Shown: positions 19,101 through 27,333 of the stretch, piece after piece | Layout: every line of letters begins with the position of its first letter | Numbering within the stretch: position 1 is the first letter of the stretch | Source of the DNA: Porphyromonadaceae bacterium | Lineage (GTDB): Bacteria; Bacteroidota; Bacteroidia; Bacteroidales; Dysgonomonadaceae | Length of the DNA stretch: 46,560 nt | Assembly (NCBI GenBank): GCA_022840285.1 | Contig: JALHIE010000008.1 | Location: 1-46,560, forward strand | Direction of reading: 5' to 3' | Notes under the pieces: model-generated | Told to the model about the DNA's origin: nothing | Databases searched by the model: none | Seen by the model: only the letters and a program-made list of their open reading frames with translations | Program-made: the position numbers and the translations under genes

Positions 19101-19214
19101 AATAACCTGCTGAACGAAATACAACGCGTGTACCAGTGGAAAAAGGAATATACCTTTTCTGCTCTCGAAAACGGAGCCCGAGTCCAGGTTGGAATCAAGT
19201 ATAATATCTTTTAA
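16110..19214 (+). CDS. TonB-dependent outer-membrane receptor (non-SusC type)
   Basis: A 1034-residue outer-membrane transporter; I start it at 16110 (MKKIFLSLLVLLF), where the signal peptide begins (ATGs at 16041 and 16095 are also in frame). After the signal come a carboxypeptidase-regulatory-like domain (ITGRVIDETDISLPGATIQI, about residues 31-120), a plug (NSDRIVNVISAEQ ... VSVRGTDPSKSTISINGT) and a 22-strand barrel ending in the aromatic residue of GIKYNIF. The plug style (DGDAIGGAINLTTR) belongs to the TonB-Xanth-Caul/OMP_b-brl type, and no SusD partner follows. With a phytase before it and a phosphoesterase after it, import of a phosphorylated compound is a reasonable guess. Confidence 0.9.
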   Translation: MKKIFLSLLVLLFLSASVKANGEPIDENAGSGIITGRVIDETDISLPGATIQIIGTSKGTVTDIDGHFRIAGLPGNRTEFELTVSYVGYETVSRNITLGGNRTANIIIKMESNVVLDEVVVKGTTGGTLRAMNQQKNSDRIVNVISAEQVGFFPDPNIGDALKRISGVHVQYDQGEAKLVSVRGTDPSKSTISINGTAMPGTGDNRAVGVDAIPADMVQSIELSKTVTPDMDGDAIGGAINLTTRKAPYTRRLSLTAGSGYSFLTSGPQYNGALTYGERFVEDKLGIMLSASIYRQSFGSNKHESPWDPTNIGDKEHFLPDYLNIEQTLMDRLRQSYTLGLDYIFNQRHSLAFTGIYNDYKDWRKRYTLRIDDIGGDYKENWKKAAGYEDVAIYTDAEDYAAADDPVKVLDKNNDGVDDITGNMYIDFDPLKPTIYPELERHVYAGENSNGGELTHKKIVNGALSGDHLIGKLRIDWLASVMRTTEDQPKLRDFELQSSNEKTVIMDYTDPRYVRASSGFTIDNIAQLIQGKNSAEVYKVDTWELDGFKGKIGNSRSNQQNYALNVDIPLIEGKFKNRLKLGGKARKMSKTKEIIGRVKWKPADDPAMPGEFNWAWMWNNFAQNMKDVSADFRNSKYSVGHSVDAKWVAGQNVDPVNGTKDWKIVTVYNNEMADGYKADEDIYSGYIMSTQSFGNHFSVIAGLRMEHTDIYYKGTEYTQRADVTDEVEVSTSYDSWLPGIHFRWAPEKRSVIRLAYSRTISRPDYRDLVPYVKSDIRNSTLKFGNPELLPTHSQNFDLLGEWYLGSIGLISGGVYFKNIQDFRSVNYFELPWNEGKEHVPTIEEVSANPNADPKNVQTYIKDYNKAQNKPFKVEQPINGGNANLFGMELAFQRNLDFLGNFFRRFNLYANYTHNWVFDRNKEDDNARLVGTADDIANVSLSYETRKINARVSLNYTSDFLIGSGSTTQDYRYYDDVTYLDANLDYFVTQKLVIFASGNNLLNEIQRVYQWKKEYTFSALENGARVQVGIKYNIF

Positions 19215-19267
19215 AAACAGGCAATAAACAACTCATGAAACGAACACAATAACAGGATTAAAATCGT

Positions 19268-22054
19268 ATGAAAATAAGAAATTATGTAACCGGTTGTTTG
19301 CTGGCTCTGGTATTTCCGCTTTTTACGGCCGAACCGCAAACCCGAAGTTCAAATAACCCAACAGAGATAATGCTGTCAATCGGAGGTGACCCCACCTCCG
19401 ATTACAGTGTTACCTGGCGAACAGCGGAAAGAAACAATGGCTCCGTTGCTCAGATAGTTGAAGCGACGGGTAATCCCAAGTTTGAAAAAAACGCCAAAGA
19501 GATAAAAGGCATATCCGTGCCAAATTACGGAGACGGGAAGAAGCGTGTCTCGCACCAGGTCCGGTTCACCGGATTAGACCCGAACACCCTCTATTCCTAC
19601 CGGGTGGGTAACGGAAAAGAGTGGAGTGAATGGTTTCAGTTTAAAACAGCCAAAAAAGAAAATGACAAATTCTCTTTTATCTATTTTGGGGATGTACAAA
19701 ACGATATAAAATCGCTCGGTTCCCGAACGCTTCGTCAGGCGTACAGGCATTTGGGAAAGGATGCTTCATTCATGCTGTTTGCGGGAGACCTCGTGAGCAG
19801 AAGCACGGATGATTACTGGAGCGAGTTCTTCTACGCCGGCGGCTGGATGCTCGGCACACTTCCATCGGTCCCCGCAACAGGCAATCACGAATACACCAAT
19901 ACCGGTAACGGACGCGTGTTCTCACACCATTGGAGCAACATTTTCGCCATGCCGCAGAATGCTCCTATGCCAGAATATCAGGATCGGTTTTATTGGTTCG
20001 ATTACCAGGGTGTCCGCTTCATCGGCCTGGATTCCCCGGTAATCAACAAAGACAACGAGAATTTACCCACCGTTTTAAACTGGTTGGAAAGATCACTGGG
20101 CAATAATCCCAACAGGTGGACAATCGTATTTACTCATTATCCCATTTATTCGTGTTCTTCCGGAAGAAACAGCGAAGCTTACAGAAACATTTTACGTCCC
20201 ATATTCGAGAAGCACGGTGTAGACCTGGTGCTTCAGGGACACGACCACACCTATTGCCGTGGGTTCAACAATGCCAACATTACGGGAAATGTAAAAAATC
20301 CGCCGCTTTACGTGGTTTCCGTTGCAGGACCCAAAATGTATGAACTGAATTCTCATGCGTGGAGTGATGTCCGGGGAAAAGATACGCAGTTGTACCAAAA
20401 CATAACCGTAAACAACAATATCCTCTATTTCGATTCGTACGACGTAACCGGCAACCTGTTCGACTCGTTCCGGTTAGAAAAAGATTCGAACGGAATAAAT
20501 AAACTGGTAGAAAACCCGTTAAGCCATGCTGCAGAAAACCTTGGGTTGGAGAAGGGCAGGTACCTGGCAAGTGATTTTCACAACCACAGCTCATACTCAG
20601 GAGGCGGTTTTTCATTGGGCTACATGGTGGAAAAGAGTTTCGAATATGGCCTGGACTGGTTTGCCGAAAGCGGACACGGAGGTGTTCGCGAATATTACGG
20701 AGCTGTTTCGGGCGAAGATCTCGGTACCATGATGGAGTGGAAGAATACCGGATTTAAATTAAAGGGCGACCCGCACAAAGATAATCACATGTGGCGGTGG
20801 CAATCGATCAAGGAATACAGTTTTCCCGAAATATTGAAATGGAGGCAACGCTACCCCAGCAAAATAATTATCCAGGGATTTGAATGGAACGTGCCGGGAC
20901 ACGAACATGCAGACGTAGGTATAATCGCTAACCAGTTCAACGCACAAACCCCCAATGCCGGTCCGCTGGCGCAGTTTGAATACATGTTTGACAATGCCGA
21001 CAAGGACATGAGCGGCGGAAAAGAGTTCGGATGGGTAAAAAGCACAAAGGAAGGGCACGAAAAAACGCTTGAAGCCATCAGCTGGATGCAACAAAACTAC
21101 CCGAAACAGGCATGGATCATTCCAACGCATCCCGAACGAAAAGGGAGGTACTCCATTGCCGATCTGCGCGATATGAACAACGCCGGCCCCGATGTCTGTT
21201 TCGGCTTTGATGGAATCCCGGGGCATCAAAAAGGCGCCGGTCGTGGCTTTGCCAACGAGGACTCCTATGGGAGCCTGCATTTAAACGGGAAATTAGCTTC
21301 GGTTTTTGGAGGGACAGGCGCGTTTGCCGCCCAAATCGGTGGCGTATGGGATGCCCTGCTGAGTGAAGGGCGCAAATGGTGGATCTTCGGAAGTTCCGAT
21401 TTTCACGGAACAGGAGGAGACTTCCATCCCGGAGAATTTCAAAAGAACTTCTACTTCGCCGAAAATCCATCCGACCCGCAATCCATCGTGGACGGACTCC
21501 GGTCGGGCAACGGTTTTGTGGTTATGGGTGACCTGATTACCGATATCCGTTTCAAGGTTAACGACGCAGGCATGGGACAAACAACCGCACCCACCGACAC
21601 GGCAAAGATAGAAATAGCCGTTTTCGACCCTGAAACGTCTAATCACAATACATACAGCAATTACACCCATCCTTCAGTCGACCATATCGATTTGATCATG
21701 GGCGAAGTAACCGGAATGATAACACAAGGCAGCAGGGAGTATACACGAGATAAAGTGGAAACAACGCGTGTTATAGCCCGGTTCGACTCCAATGGCGGAC
21801 AAAGGGATGCGAGCAATATCGTGAGCAAAGCGTGGAAAGACCTGGGAAACGGGTGGAAAGCGATGCAGCTGGAAATTCCGGTCAACAAAAACTGCTATTT
21901 CCGTTTACGGGGAACCAACAATCCGCTAAATACTCCCGGTGAGGTGGATGGATCCGGCAATCCCCTACCCGATTTTGCCAAAGAAAACTCCAGCGAAAAA
22001 ACCTTCTCCGATCTCTGGTTTTATACCAATCCTGTTTTTGTGAAAAGCAAGTAA
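19268..22054 (+). CDS. two-module phosphoesterase: purple-acid-phosphatase domain fused to PHP domain
   Basis: A 928-residue exported protein (signal peptide 1-21). Residues 30-128 are the fibronectin-like N-domain of purple acid phosphatases; 135-400 are the calcineurin-like metallophosphatase with its metal ligands in order: Asp142 (FGDVQND), Asp174 (AGDL), Asn206-His207 (TGNHEY), His290 (THYPIY), His325 and His327 (GHDH). From about 430 a second module starts with DFHNHSSYSGG (Asp436, His438, His440) and ends with PTHPER (His621) and SSDFHG (Asp711, His713), the ligand pattern of PHP phosphoesterases. About 150 beta-rich residues finish the protein. It starts 54 bases after the TonB receptor stop, so the two are likely one operon. 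Two metal-dependent phosphoesterase centres in one chain suggest stepwise dephosphorylation of a substrate (inference). Confidence 0.88.
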   Translation: MKIRNYVTGCLLALVFPLFTAEPQTRSSNNPTEIMLSIGGDPTSDYSVTWRTAERNNGSVAQIVEATGNPKFEKNAKEIKGISVPNYGDGKKRVSHQVRFTGLDPNTLYSYRVGNGKEWSEWFQFKTAKKENDKFSFIYFGDVQNDIKSLGSRTLRQAYRHLGKDASFMLFAGDLVSRSTDDYWSEFFYAGGWMLGTLPSVPATGNHEYTNTGNGRVFSHHWSNIFAMPQNAPMPEYQDRFYWFDYQGVRFIGLDSPVINKDNENLPTVLNWLERSLGNNPNRWTIVFTHYPIYSCSSGRNSEAYRNILRPIFEKHGVDLVLQGHDHTYCRGFNNANITGNVKNPPLYVVSVAGPKMYELNSHAWSDVRGKDTQLYQNITVNNNILYFDSYDVTGNLFDSFRLEKDSNGINKLVENPLSHAAENLGLEKGRYLASDFHNHSSYSGGGFSLGYMVEKSFEYGLDWFAESGHGGVREYYGAVSGEDLGTMMEWKNTGFKLKGDPHKDNHMWRWQSIKEYSFPEILKWRQRYPSKIIIQGFEWNVPGHEHADVGIIANQFNAQTPNAGPLAQFEYMFDNADKDMSGGKEFGWVKSTKEGHEKTLEAISWMQQNYPKQAWIIPTHPERKGRYSIADLRDMNNAGPDVCFGFDGIPGHQKGAGRGFANEDSYGSLHLNGKLASVFGGTGAFAAQIGGVWDALLSEGRKWWIFGSSDFHGTGGDFHPGEFQKNFYFAENPSDPQSIVDGLRSGNGFVVMGDLITDIRFKVNDAGMGQTTAPTDTAKIEIAVFDPETSNHNTYSNYTHPSVDHIDLIMGEVTGMITQGSREYTRDKVETTRVIARFDSNGGQRDASNIVSKAWKDLGNGWKAMQLEIPVNKNCYFRLRGTNNPLNTPGEVDGSGNPLPDFAKENSSEKTFSDLWFYTNPVFVKSK

Positions 22055-22069
22055 ATGATAAACTTCCCA

Positions 22070-22532
22070 ATGAAAAAAAAGAAACGGATTTTATTTTTCG
22101 TTGTTGTTTTATTTTCGGTCTCGCTGTTATTTGTCGGCCAATGGTCAGAAAAGGAAATATCTCCGCTCCCATCCAGCCCGAACGATGGATAGGCATCAAA
22201 CCGGGAGTCAACGAAAGCTGGGAGCACTTTGGACGAAATTTCGCCGTTATTATTACTGCCGTAACCGCTATTATTATCTTTTTTCAGGTTATCCGTCAGG
22301 AAGAACTCCATTGGATAAACGGCTTAAAATATAGGAGTGGTCATCAGCCTTAAAAACCTTGTTCCCGACAAAATAATTCCCTTCATCTCGGCCGCACTGT
22401 TTGGAATAATTCACTACTGGGGAACACCCGGTGGAGTTTATCGAGACAAAAGGCGTTTATTGGGCATGGCTGATTCATTTTTTCAGCAATGATTCTCGTA
22501 CTCCAATAACGCAAAAGGATTATACCCGATAA
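22070..22532 (+). pseudogene. CPBP-family intramembrane protease, broken by frameshifts and deletions
   Basis: Pieces of one membrane protein in changing frames: a first hydrophobic helix from 22070 (MKKKKRILFFVVVLFSVS), then in another frame WIGIKPGVNESWEHFGRNFA with a helix and RQEEL (remnant of the EExxxR motif), then VVISLKNLVPDKIIPFISAA, FGIIHYWGTPGG, and after one more shift IETKGVYWAWLIHFFSN. These are motifs of CPBP (CAAX/bacteriocin-processing) proteases. A helix expected between GTPGG and IETKG is missing, as is the segment around EExxxR. It lies between the PAP-PHP gene and the DUF6326 gene, ending 6 bases before the latter. It cannot yield a working protease. Confidence 0.75.
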
Positions 22533-22538
22533 ATTTTT

Positions 22539-22955
22539 ATGAATATGAATCAAACACAAACAAATCCGAAAAAAACGTTATCCGTTTTATGGATATTCCT
22601 AACGTTGAACTTTATTTTCTGCGATGTATTCACGTTGATGTATTCCGAGGAACTGCAACAGATTCTTTCCGGAAAAATGGGAGAGACAGTTATCGATCAA
22701 CCGTTTTTATTGGTTTTTGCTTTTCTGATGGAAATTCCGATGGCGATGATATTACTGTCGAGATTCTTGCCTTACAGGTTAAACCGATGGCTAAATATCG
22801 TTGCGGGAGTTCTTCTGACTTTTGTTCAGGTTGGCTCACTGTTTGTGGGTAAACCGACGTTGCACTATGTTTTCTTTAGCCTTATCGAAACTGCTGCTGC
22901 CTCGTTTATTGTTTGGTTGGCGTTGCGGTGGAAAAATGAGGAAACAGCACAATAA
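22539..22955 (+). CDS. DUF6326-type four-helix membrane protein
   Basis: A 138-residue inner-membrane protein with four predicted helices: VLWIFLTLNFIFCDVFTLMY (about 15-34), FLLVFAFLMEIPMAMILLS (56-74), LNIVAGVLLTFVQVGSLFV (84-102) and TLHYVFFSLIETAAASFIVWLA (106-127). The pattern matches the small Bacteroidota family DUF6326, of unknown role. It follows the CPBP remnant at once and may have been co-transcribed with it. A second in-frame ATG lies at 22545. Confidence 0.75.
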   Translation: MNMNQTQTNPKKTLSVLWIFLTLNFIFCDVFTLMYSEELQQILSGKMGETVIDQPFLLVFAFLMEIPMAMILLSRFLPYRLNRWLNIVAGVLLTFVQVGSLFVGKPTLHYVFFSLIETAAASFIVWLALRWKNEETAQ

Positions 22956-23019
22956 AATCCTCCCCCTCATAATCAACAACCATAAAGGAGAGGATTGCTT
23001 TGTTCTTTGATGATCCTTG

Positions 23020-23091
23020 TAGCCCGGCCGGGAATCGAACCCGGATCTAAAGTTTAGGAAACTTCTATTCTATCCATTGAACTACCGCGCC
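23020..23091 (-). tRNA. tRNA-Arg (anticodon CCU)
   Basis: The minus strand folds into a complete cloverleaf: acceptor GGCGCGG/CCGGGCT, D-arm with the AATGGATA loop, anticodon stem GAAGT/ACTTT with loop TTCCTAA (anticodon CCT), and T-arm CCGGG-TTCGATT-CCCGG. The CCA end is not encoded. The acceptor stem has a G4-G69 mismatch and a terminal G1-U72 wobble, which is odd for an otherwise canonical gene; GGCCCGG would pair fully. Confidence 0.93.
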
Positions 23092-23233
23092 AAATACAAT
23101 GCAAAAGTAATGTTTTTTCCGATAATCTCAAACATCCGGACATATTTGCTCAAATCACTTGTCTTCCCAAACAATTTTCTTATTAAACTGTTTAGAGTGT
23201 AAACGATTTATCTCAACCCAAAATTTTTCATAC

Positions 23234-23734
23234 ATGAGCCATATTGCAATACTTTACGGCACTTCCGGCGGCAACACGGAATCCGTGGCTAAAAGCATCC
23301 GGGAGCTTTTCGACAACGATGCCGACCTCTACAACGTTGAAGCGATCAAGATTGACGACATCAAGCCTTATAAATATTTGATCCTGGGCACTTCAACTAC
23401 GGGGATTGGCGATTTACAGGACGACTGGGACAGTTTCCTGCCCGTTTTTTCGAAAGCCGACCTATCGGATAAAACCGTTGCAATCTTTACGCTGGGCGAC
23501 AGCGCTTCGTTCTCAAGCAGTTTTGCCGAGGCAATGAAAGTAATCTACGATGCCATAAAGGACAAAACAAAAGTGGTTGGCTTCGTCGACGATGAGGGAT
23601 ACACCTACGATGACTCCACCGCTGTTGTGGACGGACGCTGGGTAGGCCTTCCCGTTGATGAGGATAATGAATACGATCAAACCGACGCCCGGCTTAAGGC
23701 TTGGGTAGAGGAATTAAAAAAAGAGTTTATTTAA
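23234..23734 (+). CDS. flavodoxin
   Basis: A 166-residue cytosolic FMN-binding electron carrier. The ATG at 23234 puts the phosphate-binding loop GTSGGNTESVAKSI at residue 9; the open frame continues upstream to 23159, but that part is not flavodoxin. Further FMN-loop motifs are LGTSTTGIGDLQDDWDSFL and FTLGDSASFSSSFAEAM; the insertion around YTYDDSTAVVDGRWVGLPVD marks the long-chain type. It ends at a strong terminator and appears monocistronic. Likely partners are ferredoxin/flavodoxin-linked enzymes of anaerobic metabolism; none is encoded next to it. Confidence 0.95.
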   Translation: MSHIAILYGTSGGNTESVAKSIRELFDNDADLYNVEAIKIDDIKPYKYLILGTSTTGIGDLQDDWDSFLPVFSKADLSDKTVAIFTLGDSASFSSSFAEAMKVIYDAIKDKTKVVGFVDDEGYTYDDSTAVVDGRWVGLPVDEDNEYDQTDARLKAWVEELKKEFI

Positions 23735-23755
23735 TCCATCTGATTAACGGCTCAG

Positions 23756-23796
23756 ATAGGGCTGGGTTGCGCAAGCGATTCAGCCCTATTTCTTTT
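23756..23796 (+). terminator. intrinsic terminator after flavodoxin
   Basis: ATAGGGCTG (23756-23764) and CAGCCCTAT (23781-23789) form a 9-bp stem followed by TTCTTTT. It lies 22 bases after the flavodoxin stop. Confidence 0.88.
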
Positions 23797-23851
23797 ACGG
23801 GATTTCCCTTGTTCAAGTTGAAGTTTTATCGTAATTTCGTTGCCATAATAA

Positions 23852-26656
23852 ATGAACTGTATGCACCGTTTCTTTTACTACAGGCTCTTTACATGCATTG
23901 CTTCACTTACGATCAGCTTACCGGGCTTCTCCCAGAAAAAACAACTCGATCACACCGTTTACGACGATTGGAAAAGCCTTCAGGAGATATCCGTCAGTGA
24001 AGACGGCAGGTTTATCAACGTCGTTATCAGCCCGCAGGAAGGCGACAGTGCACTTTATATCCACGATTCAAAGAAAGGGAAAGAGTTAACGATTTACCGG
24101 ATAAACAAATATACGTTATCGCCCGACGGACGGTATACGGTCGCCCTGTTGAAAGCCTCTTTTTCGGAGATCCGCCAGGCAAAGATCAAGAAAAAGAAAG
24201 CCGATGATTTTCCAAAAGACTCGCTGGTTATTATCGATAATGAAACGCTAACGTTTTCTAAAATCGCCGATGTAAAATCTTACGCCACATCTACGGAGAT
24301 GGCTACACACATTGTCTATAAAAAAGCCACACCAAAAGATACGGCAAAAAACAAAGCAAACAAATCGGCAGACCTGCTAATTATCCGAAACCTGAACACT
24401 TCTGCAGAAGATACCGTTAAGAACTCCAAAGAGTTTGCTTTTAACAAGTTCGGAAATTCACTGGCCGTTTCAGTGGAACCCGAAAAAAAAGATTCCACCG
24501 ATACGCACAAGGTGCTGTTTTTCGATTTAAAAAACGGGAGCAAAAAACAGATTTCCGGTGAGGAAATGGAATACAAATCCTTTTCCTTCGACGAACCGGG
24601 GGACCAACTGGTCTATTTAGCCACGAAAGACACCTCCAAAATTGAACAAAAAGTATTCGATGTGAGGTATTTCAAAAACACCATGGATTCGGCGGTTGTG
24701 ATCGCTTCCAAAACCTCAAGGGGGTTGCCGGAAAACTGGATCTTCAATGAAAACTCAAGGCCTTTTTTCAGTAAAAACGGGAAAAGGATTCTTGTTGGCG
24801 CTGCTCCAAGACAAATACCCAAAGATACTACCCTGGTTGACTTCGAAACAGCTACCCTCGATATTTGGCACTGGAAGGATCCGGTTGTACAGCCCCAACA
24901 ACTCTCCCAACTGAAAAATGAATTGCGCAGGACCTATGCCGGCATTATTGATCCCAATCGTCCACACGAGTTCATTTCTGTTGCCAACGAGCAAATGCCA
25001 AACGCGTCGTTCTCCGATGAGGGGAACGGGCGGTTTGTCCTGCTCACTTCCGGCTTGCCATACGAAATTGAAAGCCAATGGGACATTTCCTCCAAAATGG
25101 ATACCTGGATTTACGATACGCAATCCAATCAATTGACCGTGATTGCCCAACCTGTTTCGGGAAGACCACAGATTTCGCCTTCGGGTAATTTCACCTGCTG
25201 GTGGAATGCTTCGGAGAAACAGTGGTTTGCTTTCGACAACAAAACCGGAAAAACCATCTGCTTGACACAAGAAATTCCGGTCAACTTCTGGAATGAGAAA
25301 AATGATACCCCAAGCGAACCGGGTGCATACGGAATTGCAGCATGGGGAGAGGGGGACAAATTTGTACTTCTGTACGATGCTTTCGACATCTGGAAATTAG
25401 ATCCTACCGGAAAAAAGAGACCGGTGAACATCACCAACAATAGCGGAAGGACTGATTCCATTACCTTCCGGTACATCAACACCGATCCGGACAAACGCTT
25501 CATTGAACCCAAAGATGTGTTGCTCTTATCGGCGTTCGACAACAAAAGTAAGGAGGCCGGTTTCTATACGTTGAAACTACAAGGCCGAAATCCATTGTTA
25601 GAGAGGGAACTGGATAAATATGGATACACTTCGGTTAAGAAGGCAAAAAACGCTGATCTGTTTGTGTTTCAAAAAAGCAATTTCAATACGTCGCCCGATT
25701 TGTATATCACCCAGGATTTCTGGCAATCGGCAAAAAAACTCACCGACATAAATCCTCAAATGAAAGCGTATAACTGGGGTACATCAGAAATATTTGAGTG
25801 GATTGCTTTCGATGGGAAACCGTCGCAGGGAATTTTGTATAAACCCGAAAATTTTGACCCCTCCAAAAAATACCCGGTAATGATCTATTTCTACGAAAAA
25901 CATTCCGATGAACTTTACCGCTATTTTGCGCCTGCCCCAAGCCGGTCTGTCATCAACATACCGTTTTTTGTCAGTCGCGGCTACATCGTTTTCACTCCCG
26001 ACATCCATTACGGAGTGGGACAACCCGGCCCTGACGCTTACAACTACGTTGTTTCGGGAGCGCAAGCATTGGCAAAAAACCAATGGGTAGATCCGGAAAA
26101 CATGGCCATACAGGGACAAAGCTGGGGAGGCTACCAGGTGGCCTATCTCATCACCCGGACAAACATGTTTAAAGCTGCAGGAGCCGGCGCACCCGTGTCA
26201 AACATGACGAGCGCTTACGGCGGAATCCGATGGGAATCCGGGCGTAGCCGCCAGTTCCAGTACGAGCAGACACAATCGAGGATTGGAGCCCCGATGAGCG
26301 ATTCCCTGCAGCTGTATATTGACAACTCCCCCGTGTTCTTTGCCAATAAGGTGAACACACCACTGCTCATTATGCATAATGATAACGACGGTGCAGTCCC
26401 CTGGTATCAGGGAATTGAATATTTCATGTCACTGCGACGCCTGGGCAAACCGGTTTGGATGCTCCAATACAACAAGGAAGCCCATAACCTGAACCAGCGT
26501 CGTAACGCAAAAGACCTTTCCATCCGGCTCCAACAATTTTTCGACCACTACCTGAAAGGTGCTCCCGCTCCTGTTTGGATGACACGTGGGTTGCCGGCCA
26601 CGGAGAAAGGGAAATCGTGGGGATATGATCTAGAGGCCGGACAGCCCGGGAATTAA
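23852..26656 (+). CDS. S9 family serine peptidase (prolyl oligopeptidase type), exported
   Basis: A 934-residue exported peptidase with a signal peptide (cleavage near SLPGFSQ). An N-terminal seven-bladed propeller region (about 30-640) precedes an alpha/beta-hydrolase domain. The catalytic triad is visible: Ser757 in GQSWGGYQ, Asp846 in HNDNDGAVPW and His878 in EAHNLN. Members cleave short, often proline- or alanine-containing peptides, in the periplasm in Bacteroidota. The start may be 23852 or 23861. The sigma factor gene begins only 29 bases after the stop, so read-through into the polysaccharide locus is possible, but the functions look unrelated. Confidence 0.93.
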   Translation: MNCMHRFFYYRLFTCIASLTISLPGFSQKKQLDHTVYDDWKSLQEISVSEDGRFINVVISPQEGDSALYIHDSKKGKELTIYRINKYTLSPDGRYTVALLKASFSEIRQAKIKKKKADDFPKDSLVIIDNETLTFSKIADVKSYATSTEMATHIVYKKATPKDTAKNKANKSADLLIIRNLNTSAEDTVKNSKEFAFNKFGNSLAVSVEPEKKDSTDTHKVLFFDLKNGSKKQISGEEMEYKSFSFDEPGDQLVYLATKDTSKIEQKVFDVRYFKNTMDSAVVIASKTSRGLPENWIFNENSRPFFSKNGKRILVGAAPRQIPKDTTLVDFETATLDIWHWKDPVVQPQQLSQLKNELRRTYAGIIDPNRPHEFISVANEQMPNASFSDEGNGRFVLLTSGLPYEIESQWDISSKMDTWIYDTQSNQLTVIAQPVSGRPQISPSGNFTCWWNASEKQWFAFDNKTGKTICLTQEIPVNFWNEKNDTPSEPGAYGIAAWGEGDKFVLLYDAFDIWKLDPTGKKRPVNITNNSGRTDSITFRYINTDPDKRFIEPKDVLLLSAFDNKSKEAGFYTLKLQGRNPLLERELDKYGYTSVKKAKNADLFVFQKSNFNTSPDLYITQDFWQSAKKLTDINPQMKAYNWGTSEIFEWIAFDGKPSQGILYKPENFDPSKKYPVMIYFYEKHSDELYRYFAPAPSRSVINIPFFVSRGYIVFTPDIHYGVGQPGPDAYNYVVSGAQALAKNQWVDPENMAIQGQSWGGYQVAYLITRTNMFKAAGAGAPVSNMTSAYGGIRWESGRSRQFQYEQTQSRIGAPMSDSLQLYIDNSPVFFANKVNTPLLIMHNDNDGAVPWYQGIEYFMSLRRLGKPVWMLQYNKEAHNLNQRRNAKDLSIRLQQFFDHYLKGAPAPVWMTRGLPATEKGKSWGYDLEAGQPGN

Positions 26657-26684
26657 GCGACAGGAAGATGGAGAGAAGTAGTCC

Positions 26685-27263
26685 ATGACAAGTGAAGCAG
26701 AAGAACTTACCGCATTGAGAAACGGTTCGCACAAAGCTTTCGAAGCTATTTACAACAGATACGCCGGGAAGCTTTACAACTTCATCATGACTATCTCTCA
26801 TGGCGACAGGTACATGTCGGAAGAAGTTGTCCAATCAGCTTTCGTTCGTTTATGGGAAACAAAAGAAAGGATCGATGCTGAAAAGTCAATATTATTCTAC
26901 CTGTCTACCATTTCAAAAAACCTGTTGTTCAACAGGTATCAACGTCAAACGATCGAATTTTTGTATCAAAAATTAGTGATCAATGAGCAGAAGCCGTATC
27001 ACCGACAAACAGAAAATGAGATAGACCGGAAATGGCTCGAAAATTTTGTGGACCAACTTATTGACCAGCTCCCACCGGCGAGGAAAAAGATCTTTATATT
27101 ACGCAAAAAGGAAGACCTTTCCACAAGGGAAATTGCTAAAGTAATGAACATATCCGTCAGTACGGTTGAGACGCAATTATCGCTCGCGATGAAGTTCATG
27201 AAAGCCGAGTTCGCTAAGAATCACGACAAGCTGTTTCTGGCGGTGTTTTTTTTGTTAATTTAA
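26685..27263 (+). CDS. ECF RNA polymerase sigma-70 factor (Bacteroides expansion family)
   Basis: A 192-residue sigma factor. Region 2 spans about residues 18-86 (FEAIYNRYAGKLYNF ... QSAFVRLWE) and region 4 about 115-170, with the helix-turn-helix LSTREIAKVMNISVSTVETQL. Such factors are held by a membrane FecR protein and released when a TonB receptor with an STN domain senses its glycan. Exactly those partners follow: FecR 70 bases downstream, then SusC with STN. It should drive the SusC-SusD-GH16 operon. The C-terminal LFLAVFFLLI is unusually hydrophobic. Confidence 0.95.
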   Translation: MTSEAEELTALRNGSHKAFEAIYNRYAGKLYNFIMTISHGDRYMSEEVVQSAFVRLWETKERIDAEKSILFYLSTISKNLLFNRYQRQTIEFLYQKLVINEQKPYHRQTENEIDRKWLENFVDQLIDQLPPARKKIFILRKKEDLSTREIAKVMNISVSTVETQLSLAMKFMKAEFAKNHDKLFLAVFFLLI

Positions 27264-27333
27264 TTTAATGTAAAAATTCGATTAGCGGAAAACCAATACC
27301 CGATTGTATCATAACAGAGAAGCAAGATAAAAA

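Noticed and set aside
26668..26686. Earlier ATG for the ECF sigma gene at 26668
   Set aside because: It runs into a stop after six codons; the true start is 26685.
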